DNA of 64,000 bases from Streptomyces apocyni (GTDB lineage: Bacteria > Actinomycetota > Actinomycetes > Streptomycetales > Streptomycetaceae): contig NZ_WHOM01000036.1 in the NCBI RefSeq assembly GCF_009739465.1, positions 429,756-493,755 of the forward strand, given 5' to 3'. Positions 8,906 to 18,183 of this stretch are shown here, one piece after another. Both the position numbers and the translations under genes were made by a program. The stretch's first letter is position 1. Every line of letters starts with the position of its first letter. The notes beneath the pieces were generated by a model that did no database searches, was not told the DNA's origin, and was given only the letters and a program-made list of their open reading frames with translations.

Positions 8906-9598
8906 GTGCCCATGAAACCGCTCGAATTCGACCGCCGTTATGGCGAGCTGGACCAGGTGATCAGTGCGTACGTGGGCCAGGCGGCCGACGACACGGAGGA
9001 GCAGCCGAGCGAGGCGCTCCAGGCGTATCTGCGTCACACCTGGCATACCCGGCCCTGGGCCCTGGGCGTCGCTGAGCAGCAGCTCCGTGAGTACGCCCGC
9101 AACCCGCCCGGCCGACTCCGGCTGCGCCTCGGCGAGTTCTACCCCGTGCCGGACATCGGCGTGCCGGAGCCGGAGATCCAGGGCTGGCTGCTTCTCGTCG
9201 CCAACCATCTCAAGCGGTCGGTGGAGGAGGGCAGCGTCGCGCCGCCGACCTCGCCCCGCACCCACTGGGAGTGGCGTGCCCGCTTCCCTGAGCTCGCCCA
9301 GTTCCTGGGCGGCTGGCTCTCCCAGGACATGCCGGACGAGTTCCCTGACCACGAGGCGGCGGTCCGCGACTACGCCGAGACCACAGACCCGCAGCTCGTC
9401 GCCCGCCTCGTCGGCGAACTGAACGAGCTCCTCGCCCTCGACCTGGACGACTCCGACTACGCACTGGCCATGGCCGAGCTGGGCATGGAAGTCGACCCGC
9501 CAGCCCCCTACGCGCCGAGCGCCTGGCTCGCACTGCTCGCCGAGCGCCTCGCCGTCCCGCGCGCGGACTACGGGCCTCCGGCGAGCCCCGAGGGATGA
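8906..9598 (+). CDS. Two-domain CdiI-like immunity protein
   Basis: A 230-residue protein. Residues ~115-200 (FPELAQFLGGWLSQDMPDEFPDHEAAVRDYA...LVARLVGELNELL) resemble the CdiI immunity family paired with RNase A-like CdiA-CT toxins, which typically read FPxLxQFLGGYLHQDW. Residues ~5-105 have a looser version of the same pattern (FDRRYGELDQVISAYVGQ...LQAYLRHTWHTRPW), suggesting an internal duplication. The GTG at 8906 is chosen because AGGAA lies about 9 bases upstream; an ATG at 8912 is the alternative. It follows the toxin fragment by 12 bases. It may protect against the fragment's former full-length toxin or against the toxin upstream. Confidence 0.7.
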   Translation: MPMKPLEFDRRYGELDQVISAYVGQAADDTEEQPSEALQAYLRHTWHTRPWALGVAEQQLREYARNPPGRLRLRLGEFYPVPDIGVPEPEIQGWLLLVANHLKRSVEEGSVAPPTSPRTHWEWRARFPELAQFLGGWLSQDMPDEFPDHEAAVRDYAETTDPQLVARLVGELNELLALDLDDSDYALAMAELGMEVDPPAPYAPSAWLALLAERLAVPRADYGPPASPEG

Positions 9599-9693
9599 CC
9601 GACGAGGACACCCCTCCGGCGCTGGAGCGGCTTCCGATGATCCGCCGCCGCCTGCCCTCCCTGCCTCCCTGCCTCCCTGCCTCTGTACCTCTG

Positions 9694-11598
9694 TCACTGT
9701 CCGAAGCGGGCGGCTGCCGCCCATCGGCTCAGTTCCCGCTGCACGGCCGTGCGCCGCTCCGCCGTCGCCGGTTCGGCGCTGATCAGTGCGAAGTGCGGGC
9801 CTTCCGCGTTGCCGGACAGGAGGATGCGGCGGGCAGTGGTGCCGCCCGGCTCGGGGGCGACTCTGATGGCGCCTGTGGTGCCCGGGCCTGTGACCGTGTC
9901 GAGGTCCGTGACGACCGTGGTCGTGGCGGGGTCGAAGCCTGCTGGGAGGTGTAGCTCCGTGGGTGCGCTGGTGCCGTTGCCGCGCCACACCAGCACTCCG
10001 TACGGCCGGTCCGAGCCGGTCATCCGTGCCAGTTCGGGCATGTCGGACGGTATCCGGCTCCATGTCACGGTCTGGCCCGCGTCCCGGGAGCGGTCTTCGT
10101 ACAGGAAGGCGAGGGTGCGGCCGGCGACCGCGCTCGGATAGAGGCGGTCGATGAGGCGGGCGTCCTGGCGAAGCACGGGGGTGCCGTTGTCGTCGAGGCG
10201 GACGGCGGACAGGTCCTCGTCGTTCCAGGCGTCGCCTTCGGTGCGGATCTTCTGGGGGTTGTCGTTCATCGCCTCGTGGTGGCGGCCGTTGTAGATGTCC
10301 CACTGCCACTGGGTGGCGGACAGGACGGGCCCGGCGGCGGACGCGTTCTGCCACCAGGTGCGGCCGCTGAGTCCACTGTCGAGCGCCTGGTACTGGGCCT
10401 TGCCGACGGAGGGTGCCTTGTCCGACGAGGTGCCGGTCAGGGGGTGGCCGAATTCGCTGACCAGGGCCGGGGCGTCGAGTGCGGTGGACTGGTCGCGAAT
10501 GGTGGTGAAGTCCGTGGCGTACTCGCCGTCCTTCGCCTTGGTCAGGTTGAAGAAGCCGGACATCCGCGCGTGGTCGTAGAAGTGCGTGTTGAAGACGTAG
10601 CGCGGCCCCAGGGGGCCCACGCCGGTCAGTCCGCCGGGCTGCTTCATGAAGGAGAGGTTGGAGTTCCAGAACATGTTGGGTTCCACGAGGGCGGGTTTGC
10701 TGTGCCAGCCCGCCGCGTCCATACGGGCCCGGAACTTCTCGTAGAACGGCCAGAGTCGGGCCTGCTCCCAGGTGCTGCCGTCCTCGCCGTCCGCGTACTG
10801 CCCGGCGTAGGGCTCGTTGTACGGGTCGAAGCCGACGATCCCTGCGAACTCCGTGCGGTCCAGGTGGTCGGCGAGGTAGGTCATGGTCGCCTGGGCGGTG
10901 TCGAGGAACGCGTCCTGGATGCCGTGGCGATTGGCCCAGAAGTCGCGCATGGCGTCCTTCACGGTTTGGTTCTGGGTGATGTTCTGGCCCCAGTGGACGC
11001 AGATTCCGCAGAACTCCCTTGGGTAGCCGCCCGCTTCGACCGCCCAGCGCGGGGCGCCGTCGCCCGAATACCAGCTGTCCTGGTCGAAGATCGCGCGCGA
11101 GAAAAGGTCCTGGTGGAAGTCGGGATACACGCGCAGTCCGACGGCCAGGAACTCCTTGATCTGGGCGGTCACCCGACCGAGATACGCCGTGTCGACCTGG
11201 CCGCGTACGGGCTCGGCCGCGGCCCACGACAGCAGGAACCGCACCGAGTTGGCTCCGCCCAGCTCGCGCACCGCCCGAGCCGACTTCCGCGCGTCCTGGA
11301 CGCTGGCGAAGGGCAGCCCGTCGTTCTCGGCGAGTTTGGTCTCACCGGATACGTTGAAGCCGCGCAGGACGACCTCGCGCCCATACCCGTCGACGAAGCG
11401 GGTTCCCTCGACGGTCACTTCGGCTGCCCGCGCATCGCGGGCGGGGGCCTCGGCGCCGGGAGCCTCCGCGGCGCGGGCCGGGGCTCCTGCGAACACCACG
11501 GAGGAGATGAGGATGACGAGGGCCGAGCTCCATACCCCTCGCCGTCGCTGTCGCTGTCGCCTGGAACCGAGCGGCGCAGCCATCCCCTGAGTCACCAT
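9694..11598 (-). CDS. Secreted GH5-type glycosidase (endoglycosylceramidase-like)
   Basis: A 634-residue protein. An N-terminal signal peptide (arginine-rich start, then SALVILISSVVFAGAPARA) is followed by a family 5 TIM-barrel: LRGFNVSG, RFLLSWAAAEPVRG, the acid/base motif GFDPYNEP, and the nucleophile motif LVSEFGHP. The C-terminal ~130 residues look like the beta-sandwich common in endoglycosylceramidases. Such enzymes release glycans from glycolipids or cleave related glycosides; the substrate here is unknown. An ATG at 11583 is an alternative start with a nearer purine-rich stretch. It is convergent with the toxin/immunity operon and so is transcribed separately. Confidence 0.85.
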   Translation of the reverse strand: MVTQGMAAPLGSRRQRQRRRGVWSSALVILISSVVFAGAPARAAEAPGAEAPARDARAAEVTVEGTRFVDGYGREVVLRGFNVSGETKLAENDGLPFASVQDARKSARAVRELGGANSVRFLLSWAAAEPVRGQVDTAYLGRVTAQIKEFLAVGLRVYPDFHQDLFSRAIFDQDSWYSGDGAPRWAVEAGGYPREFCGICVHWGQNITQNQTVKDAMRDFWANRHGIQDAFLDTAQATMTYLADHLDRTEFAGIVGFDPYNEPYAGQYADGEDGSTWEQARLWPFYEKFRARMDAAGWHSKPALVEPNMFWNSNLSFMKQPGGLTGVGPLGPRYVFNTHFYDHARMSGFFNLTKAKDGEYATDFTTIRDQSTALDAPALVSEFGHPLTGTSSDKAPSVGKAQYQALDSGLSGRTWWQNASAAGPVLSATQWQWDIYNGRHHEAMNDNPQKIRTEGDAWNDEDLSAVRLDDNGTPVLRQDARLIDRLYPSAVAGRTLAFLYEDRSRDAGQTVTWSRIPSDMPELARMTGSDRPYGVLVWRGNGTSAPTELHLPAGFDPATTTVVTDLDTVTGPGTTGAIRVAPEPGGTTARRILLSGNAEGPHFALISAEPATAERRTAVQRELSRWAAAARFGQ

Positions 11599-11705
11599 GA
11601 CCGTACTGTCACGGCAATCTGATGAACCGTCAATAAACGGCGACGACGGAATCCGCAGCCGATCGACGAGACACCTGCGGGGTCAGTCGGTGCGCGCACG
11701 CGTTC

Positions 11706-12659
11706 TTACGCCGCCGCGACCGTCGGCCCCTTGAACACCTGCCTCCCGTGCCACCGCACGAACTCCCCCTGTACCACCGGACAGCCGGGGCGCGGCCGTG
11801 CCAGTCGGCGGCCGTGCAGGGTGTCCACCGCGCGGCCCGCCTCGCTGCGGGCCACGTACTGGCCCGAGACCTGGATCAGGAGTTCCTCGGTCAGGCCGAG
11901 TACGCCGAGGTCGAGGAGCGTGTGGTGCAGGGTGCACAGGGCCAGGCCGTTGGGGAGTTCGTCCGGCCCTTCCTGGCTGTGCCAGCGCACATGGGCCGCC
12001 TCCAGGCCGACGGGGTTGCGGCCCAGCGCGCCGTCGAAGCCGCACATGGCACAGGCGTAGGCGTACGCGCGCAGGACTTCCTCGGCGAAGCCCGCCCGGC
12101 GGGTACGGTGCCGGAACGGCGTGGACGGCGTGGACGGCATGGACGGGGCGGACGGCTGGTAGCCCGCGCTCTCCAGCGTCGCGAGGTCCAGGCCGACCTG
12201 GTCGCAGATGAGTGCCTCAAGGCCGGTCGTGAAGTGCTGGTCGAGGAGGAGGCGGGTGGCGGCGGCCAGGGTCGCCGGGGTGGCCAGGAGTTGTTCCAGG
12301 TGAGGGTGGAGGCGACCCTGCGCGCCGAGTGAGCGCAGGGTCGCACCACTCTCCCGGGTGTGCGGGTCGAGTGGGGTGCCGTCGCGATCCGTGAGGGACC
12401 ACAGTTCCCGCTCCAGGTGGACGAACGGCATGGCCGCGCGCTCCCGGGTGAGCGTGCGGCTCGACACGGTGGGGCCGAACTCGTTGATGAGGGTGCTCAC
12501 CGGCGCTTCGGCTTCTGCATAGGTCACCGCCGTGCTGCCCGTGGCGGCGAACCGCCCCAGCAGCCAGACCAACAGGAGGGGCTTGTGCGGGGCCCGGCGA
12601 TTGCGTACCTGGGCACGCCTGAGCCGGGTCAGCGCGTGCAGCAGCTCCTCTTGCGTCAC
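11706..12659 (-). CDS. HNH restriction endonuclease, phosphorothioate-DNA-recognition (ScoMcrA-like) type
   Basis: About 317 residues. The N-terminal domain has RRAPHKPLLLVWLLGRFAATG, typical of the sulfur-binding domain of type IV enzymes related to ScoMcrA. The C-terminal HNH nuclease reads YACAMCGFDGALGRNPVGLEAAHVRWHSQEGPDELPNGLALCTLHHTLLD, with zinc cysteines and the H...N...H core intact. Such enzymes cleave foreign DNA carrying phosphorothioate or methylated bases. The GTG at 12659 is preferred because AGGG lies 8 bases upstream; a GTG at 12668 is also possible. It stands alone with no dnd or methylase genes nearby, as is usual for modification-dependent enzymes. Confidence 0.8.
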   Translation of the reverse strand: MTQEELLHALTRLRRAQVRNRRAPHKPLLLVWLLGRFAATGSTAVTYAEAEAPVSTLINEFGPTVSSRTLTRERAAMPFVHLERELWSLTDRDGTPLDPHTRESGATLRSLGAQGRLHPHLEQLLATPATLAAATRLLLDQHFTTGLEALICDQVGLDLATLESAGYQPSAPSMPSTPSTPFRHRTRRAGFAEEVLRAYAYACAMCGFDGALGRNPVGLEAAHVRWHSQEGPDELPNGLALCTLHHTLLDLGVLGLTEELLIQVSGQYVARSEAGRAVDTLHGRRLARPRPGCPVVQGEFVRWHGRQVFKGPTVAAA

Positions 12660-13385
12660 GGGTGTCACCCTACGACGGCCGTCGTTCCAGGCCAGCCCCC
12701 ATGGAGCTGGCGGACATTCACCGAGACCGGCCGCCGCCGTCCATGGCTCGCTCCCCCGCCTGCTGCGTCCCGCGGGCTGGGGACTTCGACGTCGCCCTTG
12801 AGTGTCGACATTCCCACCCGTCCCAGCCAGGTGGCGAGTTCCTCGATGCCGGGCTGGGCGTCAACGGCGGGCCCGGGTAACGGGACCGGGGCCGCGGCTA
12901 CGCGTCGAGGCACCCAATCCGGCGCAGGGGTCGTCGTCCTGCCAGCGGCGGGCAGCGCTACGCAGACTGTGATGCCTCAGGGGCCGTCCTGCCCCTGGGC
13001 GGGGCGGATTTCCCTGCCGTAGGGCCCTGATTGCCCCTGGCTCACGGGGAGTTGGGGCGCGGCGGGTGGCGTACGTGATGCGGCCGTAATGCGCCGACGT
13101 GGCACGCCATTCCATTCCGCATGGCGGGAGTGAGCGCACCGAACCCCCCGGATAGCAACACGGCCGCGCCTGGCCCGGGCGCGGGGCGTGTGCGAGGCGG
13201 CAGGGGTTCGCGTTCGGGTCGGTGTTCGATCGAGGCGCGAGGGCGCCTCAGGCTCAGGTTCAGGCCTGATGAAATGCGGTGCGGCAGGGGGCCAATCTCG
13301 GCCTGCGCGACTACCATGACGACCTCAGCAGACGGCACGCTTCGCGGTGGCTAGGCGTCCGGCGACGCGACGGGAGATCTGCACG
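12660..13385. other. Gene-free stretch
   Basis: About 700 bases between the divergent HNH and SpoIIE-type genes. Short frames exist on both strands, but none has a ribosome binding site together with protein-like content. I found no clear promoter or repeat. Confidence 0.4.
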
Positions 13386-15230
13386 GTGAACGGCGGCAGC
13401 CGCGCTCGGCGCCTCCCCAGTCGGCTGACCACGCAGGGCACCGCGTCCAGCCAGGGTGCCGCCGCCCGGCGGCTCCGTTTGCGGCGCGCCACCAGCGGCG
13501 CTGGCGGCGTTCGCGGCGCGCAGGCGTCGGCTGTCGACGAGTTCACCGCCCAGAGCCGCCTCAGCTGGCTCCGCTGGCTCAATTCCGCGGGTACCAGGAT
13601 CGGCACCTCGCTGGATCTCGAGCGCACCGCACAGGAGCTGGCGGAATTCTGCGTCCCCCGACTGGCCGATGGCGCCGCCGTTGACCTGCTGGAGTCCGTG
13701 CTCCACGGCGAGGAGGGCCAGCGCGAGGCCGGTGGCATCCCGATCATGCGGGCCATGGCGGTGCATGCCATCGACGCGCTGACGTCCCTGGAGCCCTCAC
13801 CGGTGGGTGAGATCGTCGACCGGAGCATCTATCACCGGGCGACGCTGCTGCTCAACCGCGTCCTGGAGCGCCGTGAGTCCGTGCTGATCAGCCGGATGAC
13901 CGAGAAGGACCTCGCCCGCATCGCGCCCACCGAAAGCGCCGCCGAGAAGATGCGCGAGACGGGTGTGCACAGCTATATGGCGGTGCCCCTGATCGCCCGC
14001 GGAGTGCTGCTCGGTACGGCCGACTTCGTACGCGCAGGGGGCAGTCCGCCGCTCACGCCCACCGACCTCACGCTGGCCGAGCAGCTCGCCTCCAAGGCGG
14101 CGGTCTTCATCGACAACGCGCGGCTCTACGGCCGCGAACGCGAGCATGTCCTCTCCCTCCAGCGCAGCCTGCTGCCGCGCGCCACGCCGCACACGCCCGG
14201 CCTGCGGGTGCACACCGGCTACGCCCCCGCGTTCGACGCCCGCGGCGTCGGCGGCGACTGGTACGACGTGGTCGCTCTGCCCAGCGGCCGTACGGCCCTG
14301 GTGGTCGGTGACGTGATGGGCCACGGGCTCCCGGCCGCCGCCACGATGGGGCGGCTGCGCGCGGTCGCCCGCACCCTGATGACCCTGGACATCGCCCCGG
14401 AACGGGTGCTGGCCCGGCTCGACCTGGCCACCCGCGACCTCGAGGACGACCAGGTCGCCACCTGCCTGTGCGCGGTCTACGACCCCGCCGACGCCAGCTA
14501 CACCCTGGCCAGCGCCGGACACCCACCACCGCTGCTGGTGGCCCCGGACGGCACGCCGTCGTACGTGCCGGTGCCGACCGGAGCGCCGCTGGGCGCCGGG
14601 GTCATCCCGTACGACCCGCTCCGGTTGCCGGGGCCGGTGGGCAGCAGGCTGGTCCTCTACACGGATGGGCTGGTCAAGACCCGTATCCCTACCGACGACG
14701 TGGACATCCAACTGGACCGGTTGCGGAAGCAGGCCGCGGGGATGGCGCCGGAGCGGCTGGACGACTGCGAACTCCTCGCCTCCGCGGTGGAGGGCGAGGG
14801 CCGTTTCGACGAGGCCGTGCTGCTCGTCGCGGCGGGCACCCGAGCGGAGGACATCGCGCTTCAGGTGTGGGACCTCCCCGCAGGCGGACCCGCGGCCTCC
14901 ACCGCGCGCAAACTGGTCAGGGAACAGCTCCAGCTCTGGGGCCTGACCGAGCTGGCGGACGTCACCGAACTGGTCGTCAGCGAACTGGTCGGCAACGCCC
15001 TCCGGTACGGGGGCGGGGGCCCTGGACAGCTGCGGCTGCTCCGCGACGAGCGTCTCGTCGTGGAGGTCTCGGACACCGGCCCGGACCTGCCACGCATCCA
15101 GCACGCGGACGTCTGCGACGAGGGCGGTCGCGGGCTACAGCTGATCAACATGCTGTGCCGCAGATGGGGTTCCTGCCGCACCGCCACGGGCAAGGTCGTC
15201 TGGGCGGAGCAGAACATCCCTGGCAGCTGA
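13386..15230 (+). CDS. GAF / SpoIIE-type PP2C phosphatase / HATPase regulator
   Basis: About 614 residues. Order: an arginine-rich N-terminal tail, a GAF-like sensor (about 45-250; VLLGTADFVRA...LAEQLASKAAVFIDNARLY), a SpoIIE-type PP2C phosphatase (about 265-440; GVGGDWYDVVALPSGRTALVVGDVMGHGLPAAATMGRLR, then LYTDGL), and an RsbW-like ATPase (VVSELVGNALRYGGG, ISDTGPDLP-like and GGRGLQLI motifs). Such proteins both dephosphorylate and phosphorylate anti-sigma antagonists in stress and development signalling. The GTG at 13386 is chosen for GGGAG about 9 bases upstream; an in-frame GTG at 13347 is possible. No sigma, anti-sigma or antagonist gene is adjacent. Confidence 0.85.
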   Translation: MNGGSRARRLPSRLTTQGTASSQGAAARRLRLRRATSGAGGVRGAQASAVDEFTAQSRLSWLRWLNSAGTRIGTSLDLERTAQELAEFCVPRLADGAAVDLLESVLHGEEGQREAGGIPIMRAMAVHAIDALTSLEPSPVGEIVDRSIYHRATLLLNRVLERRESVLISRMTEKDLARIAPTESAAEKMRETGVHSYMAVPLIARGVLLGTADFVRAGGSPPLTPTDLTLAEQLASKAAVFIDNARLYGREREHVLSLQRSLLPRATPHTPGLRVHTGYAPAFDARGVGGDWYDVVALPSGRTALVVGDVMGHGLPAAATMGRLRAVARTLMTLDIAPERVLARLDLATRDLEDDQVATCLCAVYDPADASYTLASAGHPPPLLVAPDGTPSYVPVPTGAPLGAGVIPYDPLRLPGPVGSRLVLYTDGLVKTRIPTDDVDIQLDRLRKQAAGMAPERLDDCELLASAVEGEGRFDEAVLLVAAGTRAEDIALQVWDLPAGGPAASTARKLVREQLQLWGLTELADVTELVVSELVGNALRYGGGGPGQLRLLRDERLVVEVSDTGPDLPRIQHADVCDEGGRGLQLINMLCRRWGSCRTATGKVVWAEQNIPGS

Positions 15231-15309
15231 GAGCCCGTCCGCTGTCTTCGTACCCTGCCCGTTGTCCTTTCCACCCTGCCCGTCGCCGACAGCCGGAGCG
15301 CGGAGTCGC

Positions 15310-15867
15310 TCAGCTCGCGCCGCGCGCCGCCTTCCACTCGGGGGCGAGGACCGACCAGATCTCGGTGTCCTGGCGTATGCCACGGTAGGGGTCGTTCTCA
15401 CGGAGGACGCCCTCGCGGGTCATGCCCAGGCGCTTGGCCAGGTTGATGCTCGGGGTGTTCTTGGAGGACACCTGCCACTCCACGCGGTGCATGCCGCGCT
15501 CCTCGACCGCCCAGTCGATGAGGACGCGTACCGCGCGGGTGACCAGGCCCTGGCCCGCCGCGTCCGGCTCCACCCAGCAGCCCGCCTCACAGGTGCCCCT
15601 ACACGCGTCGAAGACCCGGAACAGGACACCACCGACGAGCAGCCCGTCGAGCCATATGCCGTACAGTCGGCCGGCGTCGGCGGCGGCCTTGTCGGCGTAG
15701 ACCTGGAGCCATCTGCGCGTGGCGTCGAGGTTGGACGTGACGTCGGGGAGTCCGACGTACTGTCCGATGAAGTCGCGGCCGCGGTCCATGTGGGCGAGGA
15801 ACTCCTCGGCCTGCCATGGCTCCAGTGGCCGCAGCTCAGCTCCGTTACCCAGCGAAACAGCGAACAT
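15310..15867 (-). CDS. GNAT N-acetyltransferase (RimJ/RimL type)
   Basis: A 185-residue GNAT protein. The core reads GIWLDGLLVGGVLFRVF, CEAGCWVEPDAAGQGLVTRAVRVLIDWAV (acetyl-CoA loop variant QGLVTRA), HRVEWQVSSKNTPSINLAKRLGMTREGVLRE. This is the ribosomal-protein-type acetyltransferase subfamily; the acceptor is unknown. The ATG at 15867 has an excellent GGAGGGTG upstream, so the longer frame to 16035 is not used. It is convergent with the SpoIIE-type gene and divergent from the subtilase. Confidence 0.85.
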   Translation of the reverse strand: MFAVSLGNGAELRPLEPWQAEEFLAHMDRGRDFIGQYVGLPDVTSNLDATRRWLQVYADKAAADAGRLYGIWLDGLLVGGVLFRVFDACRGTCEAGCWVEPDAAGQGLVTRAVRVLIDWAVEERGMHRVEWQVSSKNTPSINLAKRLGMTREGVLRENDPYRGIRQDTEIWSVLAPEWKAARGAS

Positions 15868-16065
15868 TCTCACCCTCCAGGACGGTCGTGCTCGGTCGGT
15901 GACCCAGATCTCTCGATCTTTGCATGGCCGTCTGACAGTCGGGGTTGGCGGGTTGTCCGGATCAGTACCCCCTCGGCGTCCGTGGTCTTGTGCCGGGAGT
16001 GTGGTGGCCTCACACTCTCGCTGCCCATAGCGCACAGGCGCACCACGGCAGAGGGGACCTCTGGC

Positions 16066-17280
16066 ATGCGACGAATACGGGTGGGTGTGCGGCGTCGAGT
16101 TGTCGTCGCCGTAGCGCTGGCGGCCGCGCTGGGGCTCGGTCTTGGTGCCGTTCCGGCGGCGGGCGCCGAGGGATTGGCGTCAGCCGATGCGGAGGGATAC
16201 GCCGATGCGGAGGGATACATCGTCACGTTTGACGGCTCAGGCGTGCGGCTCAGCTCCGCGTCCCAGGACGCCCGTTCCCTGGTCGCCCGGTCCGGCGCGG
16301 TCATCAACCGTACGTACCGCACCGCGCTCAACGGCTTCGCCGTCACCGCGACTCGGCAGCAGGCAGCGCGGCTGGCCGCCGACCCCGCCGTGCGTTCCGT
16401 CGTACGGGACACCCCGGTCGCGGCCCTCGGCGTACAGACCGACCCGCCCTGGAACCTGGACCGTATCGACCAGGAGAGGCTGCCGCTCGACGGGCTGTAC
16501 CGCTACCCGGACTCGGCGGGCCGGGGGGTGACGGCGTACGTCCTGGACACCGGGGTACGGATCACCCACCGCGAGTTCGGCGGGCGCGCGGCATACGGCG
16601 TCGACACCGTCGACGGGGACGACACCGCACAGGACGGCAACGGGCACGGTACGCATGTCGCGGGGATCATCGCCGGGCGCAAGTACGGCGTCGCGAAGAA
16701 GGCGCGGGTGGTGGCCGTACGGGTACTCAATGACAGTGGGGGTGGTACGGCCTCCGGCGTCATCGCGGGCATCGACTGGGTGACCCGGCACGCGTCCGGG
16801 CCGTCGGTGGCCAACATGAGCCTGGGCGGGCCCGCCAACGAGGCGCTGGACGAGGCCGTACGCAACTCGGTCGCCGCGGGCATCACGTACGCGGTGGCTG
16901 CCGGGAACTCGAACACCGACGCCGGACGGTTCTCGCCAGCGCGGGTGGCCGAGGCGCTGACCGTGAGCTCGACTGACGCGGGTGACGTGCGGGCCAGTTC
17001 GGCCAACTACGGGACCGCGATCGATCTGTTCGCACCGGGGCGGAACATCACCTCGGCGTGGAACACGTCCGACTGCGCGCTCGCCACGCTGTCCGGTACG
17101 TCCATGGCCGCCGCGCAGGTGACCGGCGCGGCCGCGCTCCAGCTCGGCGAGAGCCCGTACGACAGCCCAGCGCGGGTGGCCAAGTCCCTTACCGAGGGGG
17201 CGAGTGGAGGGGTCGTCAGTGGCCCGGGGGCGGGTTCTCCGAACCGGCTGCTGAACGTGGGCGGGATCGGAACTCGGTAA
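16066..17280 (+). CDS. Secreted subtilisin-family (S8) serine protease
   Basis: A 404-residue prepro-enzyme. An arginine-rich N terminus and hydrophobic core form a signal peptide ending near AGAEG. An inhibitor-I9-type propeptide follows (EGYIVTFDGSGVRL...VRSVVRDTPVAA, about 45-130). The catalytic domain has the full triad: D161 in YVLDTGV, H194 in GNGHGTHVAG and S346 in SGTSMAAAQV. The ATG at 16066 has GAGGGGACC upstream; the longer open frame overlaps the acetyltransferase on the other strand. The mature enzyme should act outside the cell as a broad protease. Confidence 0.9.
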   Translation: MRRIRVGVRRRVVVAVALAAALGLGLGAVPAAGAEGLASADAEGYADAEGYIVTFDGSGVRLSSASQDARSLVARSGAVINRTYRTALNGFAVTATRQQAARLAADPAVRSVVRDTPVAALGVQTDPPWNLDRIDQERLPLDGLYRYPDSAGRGVTAYVLDTGVRITHREFGGRAAYGVDTVDGDDTAQDGNGHGTHVAGIIAGRKYGVAKKARVVAVRVLNDSGGGTASGVIAGIDWVTRHASGPSVANMSLGGPANEALDEAVRNSVAAGITYAVAAGNSNTDAGRFSPARVAEALTVSSTDAGDVRASSANYGTAIDLFAPGRNITSAWNTSDCALATLSGTSMAAAQVTGAAALQLGESPYDSPARVAKSLTEGASGGVVSGPGAGSPNRLLNVGGIGTR

Positions 17281-17421
17281 CCCCGTCCGTGGCTCTGCTC
17301 ACTTTCGCCCCCGTAGGCACAGGCGTACGACCGCACTGTCGGTCGCAGCCGCTACGCTGCCCGCGTGCAGCGAACAGAGCGTGAGTGTCAGCAAGCGGAT
17401 CGACAAGAGAAGCAGCAGGTC

Positions 17422-18183
17422 ATGAGGCGTAGGCGACGGGGGTGGTGGCTGGGGTGCGTGGCGGTCGGCGCGCTGATAGCCACCTCCGGATGCGGCCTCG
17501 TCGAAAGCAACCCGGAGCCCGACGGATCAGCGCCCCCCACCGCTGAGGCGAGCGGCGGCACGGACGACACAGGCGGCGGCACGGGCGGCACGGACAGCCC
17601 CGGCGACGGCAAGCCCGCCGCCGAAGGCACCCTGCCGAACGTGCCGACCGTCGAGGCCGCCCGCACCCAGTTGGCCGGACTGAAGGTCGCCCCGCACGGT
17701 TCGATGAGCGGCTACAGTCGGTCCTCCTTCTCGCACTGGGCGCAGCAGGGCGACAAGTGCGACAGCCGTGAGGTCGTCCTGGAGCGGGACGGCAAGGACG
17801 TGCAGCGGGACGACGAGTGCAAGGCCGTGTCCGGGACCTGGGTCAGCGCCTTCGACGGGGTGACGCTGGACTCCGCCTCGAAGGTCGACATCGACCACAT
17901 CGTGCCGCTCGCCAACGCCTGGCGTTCCGGGGCGGCCCGCTGGGACGCCGACAAGCGCAAGGCCTTCGCCAACGATCTGGAGCAGCCCCAGCTGATCGCG
18001 GCGTCGGCGTCCTCGAACCGCTCCAAGGGTGACCAGGGGCCGGATGAGTGGCAGCCCCCGGAGAAGTCGTACTGGTGCACGTACGGGCGGGCGTGGACGG
18101 CGGTGAAGTCGTCATACGAGCTGTCGGTCACCGAGTCGGAGAAGGGCATGTTGAAGGACATGCTGGACACTTGTGAGTCATGA
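17422..18183 (+). CDS. Lipoprotein HNH/DUF1524-type nuclease
   Basis: A 253-residue protein. The N terminus is a lipoprotein signal (MRRRRRGWWLGCVAVGALIATSGCGL, lipobox TSGC), followed by a glycine/threonine-rich spacer (about 30-75). The C-terminal half is a DUF1524/GmrSD-like HNH domain with VDIDHIVPLANAWRSGA as the DHI/V core and two cysteine pairs (CDSRE, CKAVSG, CTYGRAW, DTCES). Secreted members are known or predicted to degrade extracellular DNA. The ATG at 17422 fits the signal peptide; a GTG at 17365 would add residues before it. The stop overlaps the next gene's start (ATGA). Confidence 0.8.
   Translation: MRRRRRGWWLGCVAVGALIATSGCGLVESNPEPDGSAPPTAEASGGTDDTGGGTGGTDSPGDGKPAAEGTLPNVPTVEAARTQLAGLKVAPHGSMSGYSRSSFSHWAQQGDKCDSREVVLERDGKDVQRDDECKAVSGTWVSAFDGVTLDSASKVDIDHIVPLANAWRSGAARWDADKRKAFANDLEQPQLIAASASSNRSKGDQGPDEWQPPEKSYWCTYGRAWTAVKSSYELSVTESEKGMLKDMLDTCES

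Noticed and set aside
5483..9598. Complete type VII secretion system
   Set aside because: Only WXG proteins and a substrate are present; no EccB/C/D/E or mycosin gene is in the window. The subtilase at 16,066 is an ordinary secreted protease with a propeptide and no C-terminal anchor.
8555..11227. 890-codon minus-strand open frame
   Set aside because: Arginine/proline-rich shadow frame overlapping the glycosidase, immunity and toxin-fragment genes; a GC-rich artefact.
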